A DNA stretch of 64,000 nucleotides. Origin: Phascolomyces articulosus. Its lineage: Eukaryota; Mucoromycota; Mucoromycetes; Mucorales; Lichtheimiaceae. A program made the position numbers and the translations under genes. The stretch spans positions 310,001 to 374,000 of the forward strand of contig JAIXMP010000009.1 of the NCBI GenBank assembly GCA_025677815.1, written 5' to 3'. The notes under the pieces are model-generated. The model made no database searches and was not told the origin of the DNA. It saw only the letters and a program-made list of their open reading frames with translations. Below, piece by piece: positions 25,326 through 40,018 of the stretch (the stretch's first letter is position 1; each line of letters opens with the position of its first letter).

Positions 25326-27120
25326 TTATTGAATGTACACAGCTCTACGGATATAACGCTGTGGTTTTGGTGGTTTACCATACACAGGTTCAGGAATACC
25401 TATATACATCATATTCAATCCATTCAATAATTAGAAAGTAATGTTATTATTTCTATTATTACCCCATGTCAGAAAAAAAAAAGGAAAACTTACGTAAAAC
25501 GTTGCTATAGATACTGCTTACAGTTTCATCCCATACTTGACGGAAGAACGAAACACCACAGGGTTGGAGACCGTGTGTTTGTGCAATTGCCTTGGCATCA
25601 AAACCTTCTCGCTTATCAACCTTGATATCCACCTTTTCACTACCACCATTTGGTTGTTCATAAGCAATCAATGTGTAACGATGGTATTTGGTACCCTTTT
25701 GTGGATGGGGAGGAACATAGTCCAGTACAGTGTCTCCTCCAGAAACAGTTGATTCTGTGACGGATAATGGAACGTTTGTTCTAAATTATACATGATTTTA
25801 ATATTATGCCATTAGTTTATTTTGCAATGACGTGTTCTTTATTAGCAAACTTTTTCCTTTTCTTATTCCCTCCAATACTTACATTAACCAATGACAGTGT
25901 TGTTGATAAGTTTTATTGACAACATCAGGCGAATCTATTGTACAGAATGTCATATCCAATTAGTAGATGGAAAAACCCAACCTTTTTCACTTTTGAAATA
26001 ATATACGTACCAGGATCTACGAGAAGTAATGTGTATAATCGTTTATCGGTATGGAAGTTGGTTACATCAATTTTTGGTACTTCAATGGTCTAGTTGGAGA
26101 AAAAAAAATACCGTCATCAGTATTGGGCTCGCATAATTTCATTCGTTCAAATATATATTCCCTTTCTATCATCAATGGGGTGGTTCTATCCAAATATATT
26201 CTTCTTCCAATTATATAATTCCAAAATACTATATATAAATATATATATACCTGCTCTGGCTTTATGAAAACACCAGGTTCCACTGAACCTTCTTGTCCCT
26301 TCAATTGGATGCCAACTTCAACAGTAGGTACCAACCCCAATGGAAGTACATCAGGGATAACATTCATTTGATTGATACGTTGTAACAGTTGTTTGCGGGG
26401 TGCTTTTTCAAATTGCTTTTGGCGCAAGTATCGATACACAGGTCGGTCCATTTCCACTAATCATTTATAAATATCCAAAATAAATCACTTAATTTTTTCG
26501 TTTCCCATATACACTGAGTCCTCGTTTTATTGTATATATCTCGATGTTAAAATATTTATATACACCGAATCGCTTACAGTTGCCGTTGGAAAAGTTGCGT
26601 CGAATCTCGGGATCGTTCAATTCAGACTTGACTTGTAAATCAAACTTGAGCGCATTCAAGGCTGAAATTTGCGCTGCTTGAGTAGGTGCATTACCTAAAT
26701 AAATATATGAAAAAAAGTTGTCAATGATAAAGTTCGTGTTTGGTGTTACACTTTTTTCTTCAAAAAAAGGGTAGTTTACCCTTCTTGACACGGGTAATTT
26801 CCTTGTCAACTCGTTCAAGCATCTTTAATCGTTCTTTTTTATCAACTTCGATAAGACTGAGTGCTTCTTCATAAGCAGTGCGATATCCATTTTGTTGTGT
26901 TGCTTCAGTTGACGCGTGTCGAGTAACCTATAATACAGTAGAGAAGGTAAAATGTCAAAAAAAAATAGAGGTAAATGTAAGTTTTCTGGACCCCAAAATA
27001 AACAAGACCAAGAACTAAGTCATGTTCATGGAGAATTATATTGCTTACAGAGGCCATTCTCGAAGGCATGGAACGTAAGCCATGGTTTGCTGCTGCTCGT
27101 TTTGCCCACGCGCCAAACAT
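25326..27120 (-). CDS. MRPL35: Mitochondrial large ribosomal subunit protein mL38 (PEBP-fold)
   Basis: Structural protein of the mitochondrial large ribosomal subunit, related to phosphatidylethanolamine-binding proteins. The start at 27120 gives a basic leader MFGAWAKRAAANHGLRSMPS, a typical import signal. A helical region (YRTAYEEALSLIEVDKKERL) follows, then MDRPVYRYLRQKQFEKAPRK and VIPDVLPLGLVPTVEVGIQL. The PEBP part has LYTLLLVDPDSPDV, HCHWLM, LDYVPPHPQKGTKYHRYTL and SFFRQVWDETVSSIY. It ends PKPQRYIRRAVYIQ. At least six introns are present; one donor near 26250 starts with a short (TA)n tract. It is divergent from mL44 across about 217 bp. A plain PEBP inhibitor is less likely because of the long N-terminal extension and the Arg-rich tail typical of mL38. 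Confidence 0.9.
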
Positions 27121-27337
27121 TGTGTTTTTTTAAAAAAAGTTGTGTGGTGTGTTAAGTGGGAGTAGGTAAGGGCCTGGTATTCCCGAATTTCAACATATTT
27201 ACACAGGGCAAAGCCACCAACTTGTCGGTCAACAATTACCCCTCCTTCTCCAAAAAGTTGTCCAAGCTCACCATACACACACAAAAAAAAGCACCGCCTT
27301 CTTTTTTTTTTTACTCTGACCTTATAATATAATAATA
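27121..27337. promoter_or_regulatory. Shared divergent promoter of mL38 and mL44
   Basis: Only 217 bp separate the two start codons, so both promoters must sit here or overlap the genes. It contains a GTGTGGTGTG patch next to mL38, and CACACACAC and a T-rich tract next to mL44. No factor site is assigned. Confidence 0.65.
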
Positions 27338-28530
27338 ATGATTGGTGCATTATCTAGAGCTCGTTGTCAAAATGCACCATTACGATGTGTTCGAGGTGAG
27401 AACTTGAAGAAAAGACCTACTGTTAACAATGAACGTATTATTCATTGACTTTTTCGTGTCACCACTCTTTTTTTTTTTTTTTTGGCAGCAACTCGTGTTA
27501 TGGCCTTTCACGTTAAAGCACCACTCATGAGCCAAATGGAGCAACAAGGACTTCCACCTAATGTTTCAACACCCACCAACAACGCTACTTTGAACGCTTT
27601 CGGTGCTCGTTTAGGTCTTCAATCGCTTCCTCCTTCACTTTTGGAACAAGCCGTGACCCATGGCGATGCTACCAACTTGATTTTCCTTGGTAACGTATAT
27701 TCGAATAAAAGAAGAAAATGGATAAACGAACGATACAGCATGGATACGATAAAAATGAGCAGGGAAGAGGAATAATATATCAATTCTAATATAAGACTAT
27801 AATTATATTTAGGCAAGCGTGTCACTGGTCTTTACGCGACTGAGTATCTTCACACAAAGTACCCTTCGATGCATATGGATGCTTTCGACCAAATCTTGAC
27901 AAATTACGTTGGATATAAATCACTTTCACATATTGGTAGCCAAGTTGGATTACAAGATGTTGTTCGTTGGAATCGTGAAGAAGATAACACCTTGGTTCAT
28001 TCAACTGTACTTGCTGAATGTTTCAATGCATTAGTCGGTGCTGTTTATCAGGAACAAGGCCCCGAAGCTGCGAAAAAATTCGTACATGCACATATCCTCT
28101 CCCGTGATCTTGACATACGACCCTTCTTGAAATTCAAAAATCCAAAACGATACTTGTCAGCGTTGACCAAAAAGTTGGGCCAAGAAGCTCCTGTATCACG
28201 TATTGTATCTGAAACTGGTCGTCTCTCTAGCTCACCTGTATTTGTCGTCGGTGTCTTTTCTGGAAAAAACAAGTTGGGTGAAGGTTTTGGTAGTTCATTA
28301 AAAATGGCAGAATTCCGGGTAAGCAATGGATTTTCAAATAATAGTGGTGTCAAATGAAAGAGAAGGGACGACTGTATTAGATATTAACTGTATTATGAAT
28401 ATAGGCTTGTCAAGATGCGCTGGCGTCCTATTATGGCAAGGAAGAAAAAGATTTCGTACTTCCATCAGATGCTGAACATGTCGATAACTATAAACCTCCC
28501 GTCTTGGGATCAACTGAAGCCATTGTTTAA
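27338..28530 (+). CDS. MRPL3: Mitochondrial large ribosomal subunit protein mL44 (RNase III-like)
   Basis: Large-subunit mitoribosomal protein built from an RNase III-like fold plus a dsRNA-binding domain; in this family the nuclease site is lost. Four exons join in frame (27338-27395, 27489-27689, 27813-28318, 28405-28530) for 296 aa. The leader MIGALSRARCQNAPLRCVRA is basic and suits mitochondrial import. The RNase III-like part includes LPPSLLEQAVTHGDATNLIF, GKRVTGLYATEYLHTKYPSM and ECFNALVGAVYQEQGPEAAK. The usual catalytic signature (ERLEFLGD) is replaced by IFLGKRV, matching mL44 and not active RNase III. The dsRBD-like end runs NPKRYLSALTKKLGQ to MAEFRACQDALASYY. It is divergent from mL38. 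The start was chosen for the presequence and splice phase. Confidence 0.92.
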
Positions 28531-30276
28531 TAGATTTTAATTTTTTAATTTTTTGTGCATCTCTTTTCCTTCCCCTCCTTTCTTCTCTCTTTTTTTTTTA
28601 TAAATAATAGCATCCAGATCTTCTTACATTTTCTTTGTTGTGTTTGTAAACATTGGGTTGTCTCATTGGGCATATAAATATATCGAAAGTGTCGTGAGCG
28701 TACAATACATTATGCTTATGAATATCATTCATCTGTAATGTACTATTCTTTGGTAAAGGGGGAGAAAATAACTTCTCAGCAGAGCTGTTTTCATTTATTA
28801 TTAGAAATGAAACAAGTCAAAATATACTAGTCTGGGCAAATGATTGTTAGAATAGCCATGATGATCAAAAAATATGATAAGTTTAAGCTATAATTAATAG
28901 TATTGTGTATATCAGTGTTTTCAAGCATAACTGTCACATCACTTGGTACAAACCTAGAAGTTAATATCATGATATTCATTTTAGCTTGTCCCCTATCATT
29001 ATTATTTTGAGAGACGATGTGTATTTGGTAATGATTTTGCTGTTGTATCAATCTCGAATTTCGGTATTTACGTATAAAAAAGGTGGTCTATGAATGATAC
29101 TTGAGTTATTTATTGGCAAAATACATAGTCTTAGTTGTTAGCGCCATATCTTTTAGCAACAAGAAGTTCTCAATATAAGGAGTGACTTATAGTCTCTTCA
29201 TAATACAATAACCTGCGTGGTGATGGATGGGGCAGTACACTGATCATGACTTTCATCACCAAACATTTATAATGCCGCATAAAACAAGAATCAGTCAAAT
29301 GTAAATTAGCCAATGACGGCCTTGACGTTCTTGCAGCCGTTCCACAGAAGAAAATTGCAACCGCTCCTCAAAGGAAATCGATAGCGCTTTATACATTGCT
29401 CATCAGGCACTCAATAATGGTCAATACGATGGCGTGATTAATAAAAATTGACTAGTCCTCAATGATTTTCAAACAAAAATTATAGCCATTCTCAAACCAC
29501 GCATCGTTGTATGGGCGAAAAAAGGAAGCTCTGATATGGGACTACAAGAAGCAATGTTTATTATCAATCATACTTCACAGGATCCTACATGATATTTATA
29601 TGACAACGGGAGATTTACGAATTATTACGTAGCACAAGTAAAGTTTAGCAATTATTGACTTTACACAAGTTAGTGGAATATTCGAAGATGAAGCAAAAGA
29701 TATACTTTCACCCAACATTAAGGTGGATTTGGAGCCAATGGATTATTTTTGAAATAATGCAGTATATAGTTGAAAGTTATAATATCTATACATAGTACAA
29801 GCTGCAATTATATCATGTCAATCTGAAATTCTAGTATAAAACATGCTGTACACTAATCTTTATATATAACATATAAAATACAAACAATAAAATCGATAAT
29901 TCACTTTTTACTATACAGGAGTTGGGGAGATGGTTTGGGAAAAATGTGATATTAAGTTCCCTTGGGTATAAGAAACTATGAAACCAATGCATATAAAAAC
30001 CATAAATAGTTATAATTTCCATGCACGCTTCTTCCTATCCCTCAGCATTTCCTCATACATCCCATATCATAATATGTGTATATTATTTTCGTTTTTTTAT
30101 TGGCATGGATCTAAAGCATTGGTTTATCTTATTCACTCCTTCTAATTTGTATTTTCTGCAAAATAAACACCCTCCTATATTTATTAAAAAAGTATACTTG
30201 TTAATCCAACATCATCATTCAATCTTTCACCATATATCATCTTCTTTCTCTTCCCATTGAACCCATGTTTTAATTC
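28531..30276. other. Intergenic region containing a coding relic
   Basis: About 1.7 kb. The first 300 bp are the mL44 3' flank. The relic at 29341-29752 is listed separately. The rest is AT-rich with no supported gene. Confidence 0.5.
29341..29752 (+). pseudogene. Decayed coding segment of unknown family
   Basis: One frame reads STEENCNRSSKEIDSALYIA then HQALNNGQYDGVINKN, stop, VLNDFQTKIIAILKPRIVVW, AKKGSSDMGLQEAMFIINHT and stops at 29592. After a frameshift the sequence resumes as IIDFTQVSGIFEDEAKDIL and NIKVDLEPMDYF before TGA at 29752. The residue mix is far more protein-like than surrounding DNA, but stops and the shift show it is dead. The first part loosely recalls an RNase H-like helix and strand (NRxxE...ALxxAxxxGQYDxVI). 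That is too weak for a call. Confidence 0.45.
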
Positions 30277-31255
30277 CTATGTGTATATATGTACCTGAGC
30301 TATCCAGTAGGTTGACTTTGAAGAAGATTTTGCTGTTGCCACTTCTAACTGACCAGGAATGGGTTGGCCATATTGATGACTAGTGCTAGATGTTAAATAT
30401 GTTTTACTATCGACATGTGCAAGTTGAATAGGCGCTTCTCGAATCCAATATTTTCCTGATGCACATTCCACTTTCCAATCATCACCTATTCAAATTGATA
30501 TTCATGGTGAGTTGCTCTTGTTATTTTTTATAGGTGTGGTAATAATAATCGTCATCAAGCAGTTCTAAAAATATTTTCGTACCAGTATCTTCACCATCAA
30601 AACAGCTTACTTCTTGTTGATGTGATAATGGAGAAGTATGATGATGGCTGTGAAGGTAGTTTTTGGTATTGGCATGTCGTAAACGAATAGTTGATCCACA
30701 AGGTACTGGTTCTCTATATTACCCCATTTTCACACCGCTTTATAAGTAAAACAAATGCTCGCATGCACATACACACAAATCATATATAGTGCAAACTAAT
30801 ACATACCCTCGTTTACATTGTCTACCTAAACCAGCACGTACAAGCCAAAAACTATTATTATCATCTGCTTCAGGAAAAGCTGTAATAGACTGCTGCCCTG
30901 AACCACTGCCTGATATAGTTTATTAAATAGTATCCTCTTTGTTAGCAATGATTACTTGCTACTTAGTTTTGCAAAATCGTTTGAGATAGATTCTGGTTCC
31001 TTACCGTAAGAGACGCCATGAGAATGAAGTTTATACCCCGTTGGTTGATGTGTAAGTTTGATCGTACTGCCACATGTCACTTTTTCATAGCCTATTCCAA
31101 AAAGTCTCGAGTTTTTTAGTGATTGGCTATATAAATATGGAATAAAAAAAGATCTTTCATGTTTGTTATTGTATATTACCATCTTCAAGTTCAATGGCAG
31201 CTGATGCAACAGCGACAAGGCATATAAAAGCTGATGTAACACATCCTAGTTTCAT
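30277..31255 (-). CDS. SDF2-like ER protein with MIR domains
   Basis: Stromal-cell-derived-factor-2-type protein. MIR repeats are also found in O-mannosyltransferases and IP3 receptors; SDF2 proteins act with chaperones in the ER lumen. The start at 31255 gives a signal peptide (MKLGCVTSAFICLVAVASAA). The MIR-type blocks are YEKVTCGSTIKLTHQPTGYK then LHSHGVSYG; EPVPCGSTIRLRHANTKNYL then HSHHHTSPLSHQQEVSCF; and IREAPIQLAHVDSKTYLTSS. Motifs QQSITAFPEADDNNSFWLVR and DDWKVECASGKYW link them. Introns lie near 31181, 31010, 30910, 30805, 30715 and 30580. The frame ends at 30277 as WIAQVHIYT, with no HDEL/KDEL-type tail. The GTACAT after WIAQ could be a donor, so a different last exon further down cannot be excluded. 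Confidence 0.87.
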
Positions 31256-33618
31256 GATGAAGTGTAGTATTATTTGGCGGAGTGAGTCAAGAAGAGAAAA
31301 GGGTATGTGTAAAAAACGCGTTGCTCAAATATTAGTGAAATAACCATCTGGTGCTACTTGCATATTCATTGGAATATGGTAGGATATATGTATTATTATC
31401 ATAAAATATATTTTTTTCTTTATTCAAATACACCAAAGTCCAATACTTCTTATTTTTCTAAAGGATTGTGCAGGTTCTTTATTCGAATTGTGTGATATTA
31501 GCGGTTGTCAGCTGATTACCACCATGATAAATGTCGTCAAATTATGCAGCCACTCTAAGTTTTATAATTAGAAGATGCTCTCGCTTTTAGTTAAAAAACA
31601 TAATCGCTGAATGAACTTCCTTCCATAGTTAGTTTTACTATTATATAGCAACAGTTGTCATATATAATTCTGGCTTTTATTCCCATTTTATTACAAATAA
31701 TAATTACACATTAATACACTTCTTGTGAGACACTCTTGATCCATTATGTCCGTTAACTTTGAGCACAGAAATACTATCTCTGTATGTCGACTCCCTTCCT
31801 ATGGGGAATCGGATTATACTTTTGAACTCATTTTTAGATAAATCTTGGGTTTTGATATAAGAAGGGCCCTTTTCATATTTTCTACGACTCAGCCCAATGT
31901 GATAATCACAATGTTATATGCCACCCCAAAAGGAGCATTTCATTGATATTTACAAAACAAAGACCAAACCAGTGAAAAGATGAAATTTCCTCAATTATTG
32001 AAAGTAAAATATCACATGCAGCTGTATCAATACAAGGGGATGGTCGAAAGCTCAGGGCAAGTAGAAAAAATAAAACAAAACAACTTACCTGTGTAAAAAA
32101 AAAAAAAGACAGCAGTCAACAAACAACACAGGCAGTTTATCCCAATGACACATGCAGATAACACCCATTCAATAAGTTGAAGGTTTGAGCGAGACATGGT
32201 CAGTTATAGTGTAATCCCAGAAGCTATATCTACGAACTATCATGTCAACGATTGGTTGAAAGACGATACTTACAGTGGGACTCCCTGGTAAACTATCATG
32301 AAATAAGGAAGATCGACTGGTTTATATTTTCGAGAAAAAGGAGTTTGGTCATTCATATAATCTCTTGTTTTTTATAATATTATTCTTCAAAAAGAACACT
32401 GGAACTTTTTTTATTCAAATGGTGAATCCAAAAACTACATTATGTGCCATAGATACATAAAGATCGAGATATAGTGCTACAAATATATTTAGAAACTAAC
32501 TACACTGTAGAGAATATGTTATGATGACCACAAGCTATAGATATTTAACAATATATTATAACGATTATTATTTTTGTCTGACCTTTTTATTATTTTCGAC
32601 GAATAATGTAAATATACCAAGTGTACAATAGAAGAAAAGTAGGAAGATAATTATTAACCGCTTATGTTTATTTCATAAGAATTATCCGCACTGAAAAGAA
32701 ACGTTGTAAAGAGGACATGATGGGGCAAGAATACAATATCAACGATGCTTTAAAATACCATTTGCATAAAAGTGTTCCAGGTTCTCGATACCAAAAAAAA
32801 TCAAACAAAACATGTTCTGGTAGTGGAATTGAAAACAATTATACTTCTGTAGTAACTGATAGACAATATACATATATGTTTAATATGCTGCTACCATTAT
32901 TATATATAGAAAAGAATAATTTTATCTTTAAGGTATTTTTCTACATATAACATTAATTGTTGTGGGTTGGATTGTTCACATGAATTAGACATACTGGGTT
33001 GTTGTGTAACATAGACCTGCCATGATCAAAAAGTAGATAATGAAATTCGATAAGCTTCTTTTTTTTTCTTACTACGTGGCGCTTCTTTGTTATTGTTATT
33101 AAGTATTACGCAGTAATAATGACGTGCATAATTATTACTTTTGATTACAACTGTGTTTTATTGTAGATCCAAGCAGTAAAGGTAATGGTATAAGAAGAAG
33201 GGCACCGGAACATTTATCACATTAGTTACCTACTAATAATAATATAAATAATAATAAATATCCAAACCAACCATTATAAAAGAGTTGTGTAAATGGTTTA
33301 TCTGATTAAATATTTTAAATATATATATTCCTTTGCCAAGCTATATGTCCCTCCTCTCTCCCTTGCTTATAATCAGTAGATATATTCCAACACACAGATG
33401 TTTTAAACCAGTGAATTTCATTCCCCGTTTCTCTTTTTTTTTCTTTTCCTTGAAAAAAATCACTTTTTGGATCTGTCGATTATTTTCTTCTTTCAGCTTC
33501 TTTTTTTTATTATTATTATTGAAATATTCTTCATATAACATCCATACAGCTCCATAGTTTACTATATAAAAGAAAAAAAAAGACATAAAGACGCTAACAG
33601 AAAAGAAAAAAAAGTGAC
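31256..33618. other. Gene-poor region between SDF2-like and KDM4-like genes
   Basis: About 2.4 kb, AT-rich. An open frame at 32717-32950 (plus, 77 codons) has no recognisable motif and ends in a hydrophobic AT-rich tail; I do not call it a gene. T-rich DNA precedes the KDM4 start. Both flanking genes point outward, so their promoters lie here. Confidence 0.5.
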
Positions 33619-36133
<2,515 letters not shown>

Positions 36134-37264
36134 TTTATCATCGATATACTCACGCATATCACCATCACCATTAGCATTTATATATAGTTTTTTATTTTTT
36201 TTTATCATTCATATCCATTACATCATCCTACTTTTATATTTTTATTCTTCTTTCTACATAGACTATATTATATATATATATATATATTACACCATATTTT
36301 ATATATTATCTGTAAGATAGTTCTTCTCCCCCTCTTCTTTTCTTCTGTAAAATCGTCATCGTAGTAGTAGCATAACAACCATCTCTTTTAGTACACTTTC
36401 CCTTTATTCTTATCACTATCCCTTATTAGCTTTTAAAATACTTACATCATTTATAAATCATTTGTAATTAAAATAAAGTACATACAACAAAAAGTATACA
36501 TATCAATCATTGATATGTATTTATTTTAGCTATTTTCTTATGCACCCTTAGATATAGGATATATTGATAGGAATTTTTGTATTATACCACCTCCATATCA
36601 TATATTATGCATGACATAATATGTTATCAACTTGGATGTGTAGCGACGGTGTTAACATCTTCCTATAAATGTAAAGTATTTACAAAAATTCCCTTCCCTT
36701 AGACTATACTTTTATGCGAAAAACACAACAGGGAAGCAGTACACTACAAAAAGAAAATGAAACTGTGCTAGTTACTCAAACTGCCAACGAACTTGATATA
36801 TAAAATCAGTAATGTGACACAGATACCAAAAATTCATCCTGAACTTTAACTCCGATGAGGTTTGGACGCTCTCCTCTTCCTGTTACACAAATACGGGTGC
36901 GACTATGATGTGTATGGAAGACCTCACTTATAGAATACATTTTTTTTGCTATTGCCTGCCGTTACTTTTTTTTTTAATTCTTTCAAAAGGTACGTATAAT
37001 GAGTGATTTTATTTTATCAGAGAGTTTGAATGAAGTTTGATTGAAATGTGAATATGTCCTATAACCCTTTTTTTTCCGTTCACTATTTTAGAGCTGTTGT
37101 CTGAATATTAATTTAACAAAATGAAGTGCCATGTCATAGATAAATATTATATATATTGTAAGATATAGTAGAAACGAAAGAAAGAAACAAGTTACAAGTT
37201 TTTATTAAATGGCTATATATATGGATGATGGATTTTATATATAAATATATTATTTTTTATGCAT
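36134..37264. other. Convergent 3' intergenic region
   Basis: About 1.1 kb between the KDM4-like stop and the MCC-beta stop. It contains a (TA)n tract near 36270-36289 and T-rich DNA. No gene is seen. Confidence 0.5.
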
Positions 37265-37605
37265 CTACATTCTAAAAACGCCAAATTTGGTCTTTTCGAT
37301 AGGAGCATTCAAACTTGCGCTCAAACCAAGACCAAGGACGTTACGAGTGTCACGAGGGTTAATGACACCGTCATCCCATAAACGGGCACTGGCGAAGTAA
37401 GGGTGACCTTCTGCTTCATATTTTTCACGGATAGGTGCCTTGAATTTCTCTTCTTCTTCTACAGCCCATTCTTCACCTCGCTTGGCCTTGCTATCACGAG
37501 TAATTTGTGCAAGTACATTGGCACTTTGTTCACCACCCATCACGGAAATACGAGCGTTCTATTATAAAAAGTGTCATAGTCAATTCGGCTGTTTGTTTGT
37601 TTGTT

Positions 37606-37638
<33 letters not shown>

Positions 37639-40018
37639 CAAAAAGCCCATCCATCATTTACATTCCATCCATTTTTTTTTCTTTCACCCTCCAAAAATTA
37701 ATTGATTACTTACAGGCCACATCCACAAGAAACGTGGGGAATAAGCACGACCACACATGCCATAGTTACCAGCACCAAAACTGCCACCTGTGATCACAGT
37801 GAATTTAGGTACCTTGGCACAAGAGACAGCTGTGACAAGTTTTGCACCATTCTTGGCAATACCACCTGCTTCAGCAGATGAACCGACCATGAAACCAGTA
37901 ATGTTTTGCAAGAATACCAATGGAATACCTCGTTGTGAGCAAAGTTCGATAAAGTGAGCACCCTTCAATGCAGATTCAGAGAAAAGAATACCATTGTTGG
38001 CAATGATACCGACTGGGTATCCATGAATATGGGCAAAACCTGTCATTTTTTTGATTTCAAATTAATTTCTGTTTTTTCAAGAAAAAGAGTATGATATCCT
38101 CTCCACACACCTTCTCTATGTTGATCTATATTATTTACCTGTTACCAAACTTGTGCCATAATGTTCCTTAAATTCAGCAAATCGACTGCCGTCCACAATA
38201 CGTGCAATGATGTTCTTGGAGTCAAATGTCTTCTTCAAATTATCACCAACAATACCACCAATTTCATCAGCGGAATAAAGAGGTTCTTCTGGTGTACGTA
38301 ATGCAAGTTGAGGATCCTTGGTACGGTTCAATGAACCAACAACACGACGGGCAAGTACCAAAGCATGTTCATCATCCAAGGCATAATGATCCGTCACACC
38401 GGAGGTACGACCTAAATTGGATATACATCAATATCCACTTTCATTCTATTTTTTTTTGAATCCAATCCATCATCCATTATTGAAGAAATAATAATAATAT
38501 CTTACAATGCAAATCAGCACCACCTAATTCTTCAGCACTGATATTTTCACCAATAGCTGCCTTGACCAATGGTGGACCAGCAAGGAAAATGGTACCTTGC
38601 TTCTTGACAATAATACTTTCGTCGGACATGGCAGGGACATAAGCACCACCAGCGGTACAAGAACCCATGACTGCAGCAATTTGTGGGATGCCCATAGCAG
38701 ACATATTTGCTTGGTTAAAGAAAATGCGACCAAAATGTTCACGATCAGGGAACACATCAGCTTGACGGGGTAAGTTGGCGCCTCCAGAGTCAACTATTTT
38801 TTATAAGTTAGATAATCTCTCCCTTTCTCTGACAACCGTTATTCCCTCCCCTGATCCTCTTGAATAATAATAGAAAGAAAGAAAAAATCTTACCCAAGTA
38901 GATACAAGGAAGATTGTTATCCTTTGCAACTTCTTGTGCACGCAAATGCTTCTTGACTGTGATTGGATAATAAGATCCACCCTGTTATATGAAACATGCA
39001 TTAGTATTACAGTTGTATAAAAAAAACAGCATGTAATATAAATGAACTCTTATTTTACCTTGACAGTAGGATCGTTTGCAACAATCATACATTCAACACT
39101 AATCATCATAAAAAAATAACACATTACATTTCATCAGTTTGTGCCCCCTTTTTGGATGTTCCAATCTATGTTTCTCAGTATCCAACTATCTCAATTCCAT
39201 AAATAATAATAAAAAAATTACCCATTCACACGGCCAATACCAGTAATAATACCACCTGCAGCAACTTCATCATCATACAATTGGTAACCAGCCAAAGGTG
39301 ACAATTCCAAGAAAGGAGAACTAATGATCCAAAATTCAAATATAAGTCACATAATAGATTAACTAAGAGAAAAAGAAAATGAGTTGGTTTTTGTTTTCTT
39401 ACTTTTGATCCAACAAACGGTTAATTCTATAAAAAATTGACAAACATTGAACAAATTAGCATGTGAAATATTTGAATCCTAGCAACATTCTTTTTCCACT
39501 TTTTTTTTCCTTTTCATCCTTTCCCAACTTCTTTGCGTACCTGTCGCGTGGCAACATTTTATTTCTTGATAAATGACGTTGACGAGCTCGTTCACCACCA
39601 CCTAGAACAAAGCATCGAAAAGTAATATGTATCAGTTATATTTTAATCTTGCGATACAATCTGACTGTTCATATAAATATCTCCGCATCCTAATCTAAAC
39701 ACTTGTTTTTCTTTTTCTTACCAAGTTTGATTTTTTCAATCTTTAATTCGAGGTCATCGATAGCCCTTTGCATATTTTCCGCGTTTTCCTATATCAATAA
39801 AAAGTTATTTAGAATGCGTTATTTGGAGCGATTGCTGTATTTGGATGATAATGATGATCAAAAGTATATACCTTAAAAGTCGCGCTGGCGGTTTCAACTC
39901 GATTAGGAAGTACGGTTGCTTGTTCTTCGTGTAAAGCATGATAGCATCGTGTAGTTGTTGGGACAGTCAAAGGTCGAAATGACTTAGATACAATAGGTCG
40001 AATACGAGCTGCAAGCAT
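37265..40018 (-). CDS. MCCB: Methylcrotonyl-CoA carboxylase beta subunit (carboxyltransferase)
   Basis: Transfers carboxyl from carboxybiotin to 3-methylcrotonyl-CoA in mitochondrial leucine breakdown. The start at 40018 gives an Arg-rich presequence ([20 protein letters not shown]). Conserved blocks are [152 protein letters not shown] and [20 protein letters not shown], then [20 protein letters not shown]. The DSGGANLP and GADLHC features separate MCC-beta from propionyl-CoA carboxylase beta. It ends KTKFGVFRM. It has many short introns; one near 37607-37636 holds a (TA)n tract. The biotin-carrying alpha subunit is not in the window. Confidence 0.95.

Noticed and set aside
32717..32950. 77-codon plus-strand frame
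   Set aside because: It has no recognisable motif, an AT-driven hydrophobic tail and no supporting splice sites.
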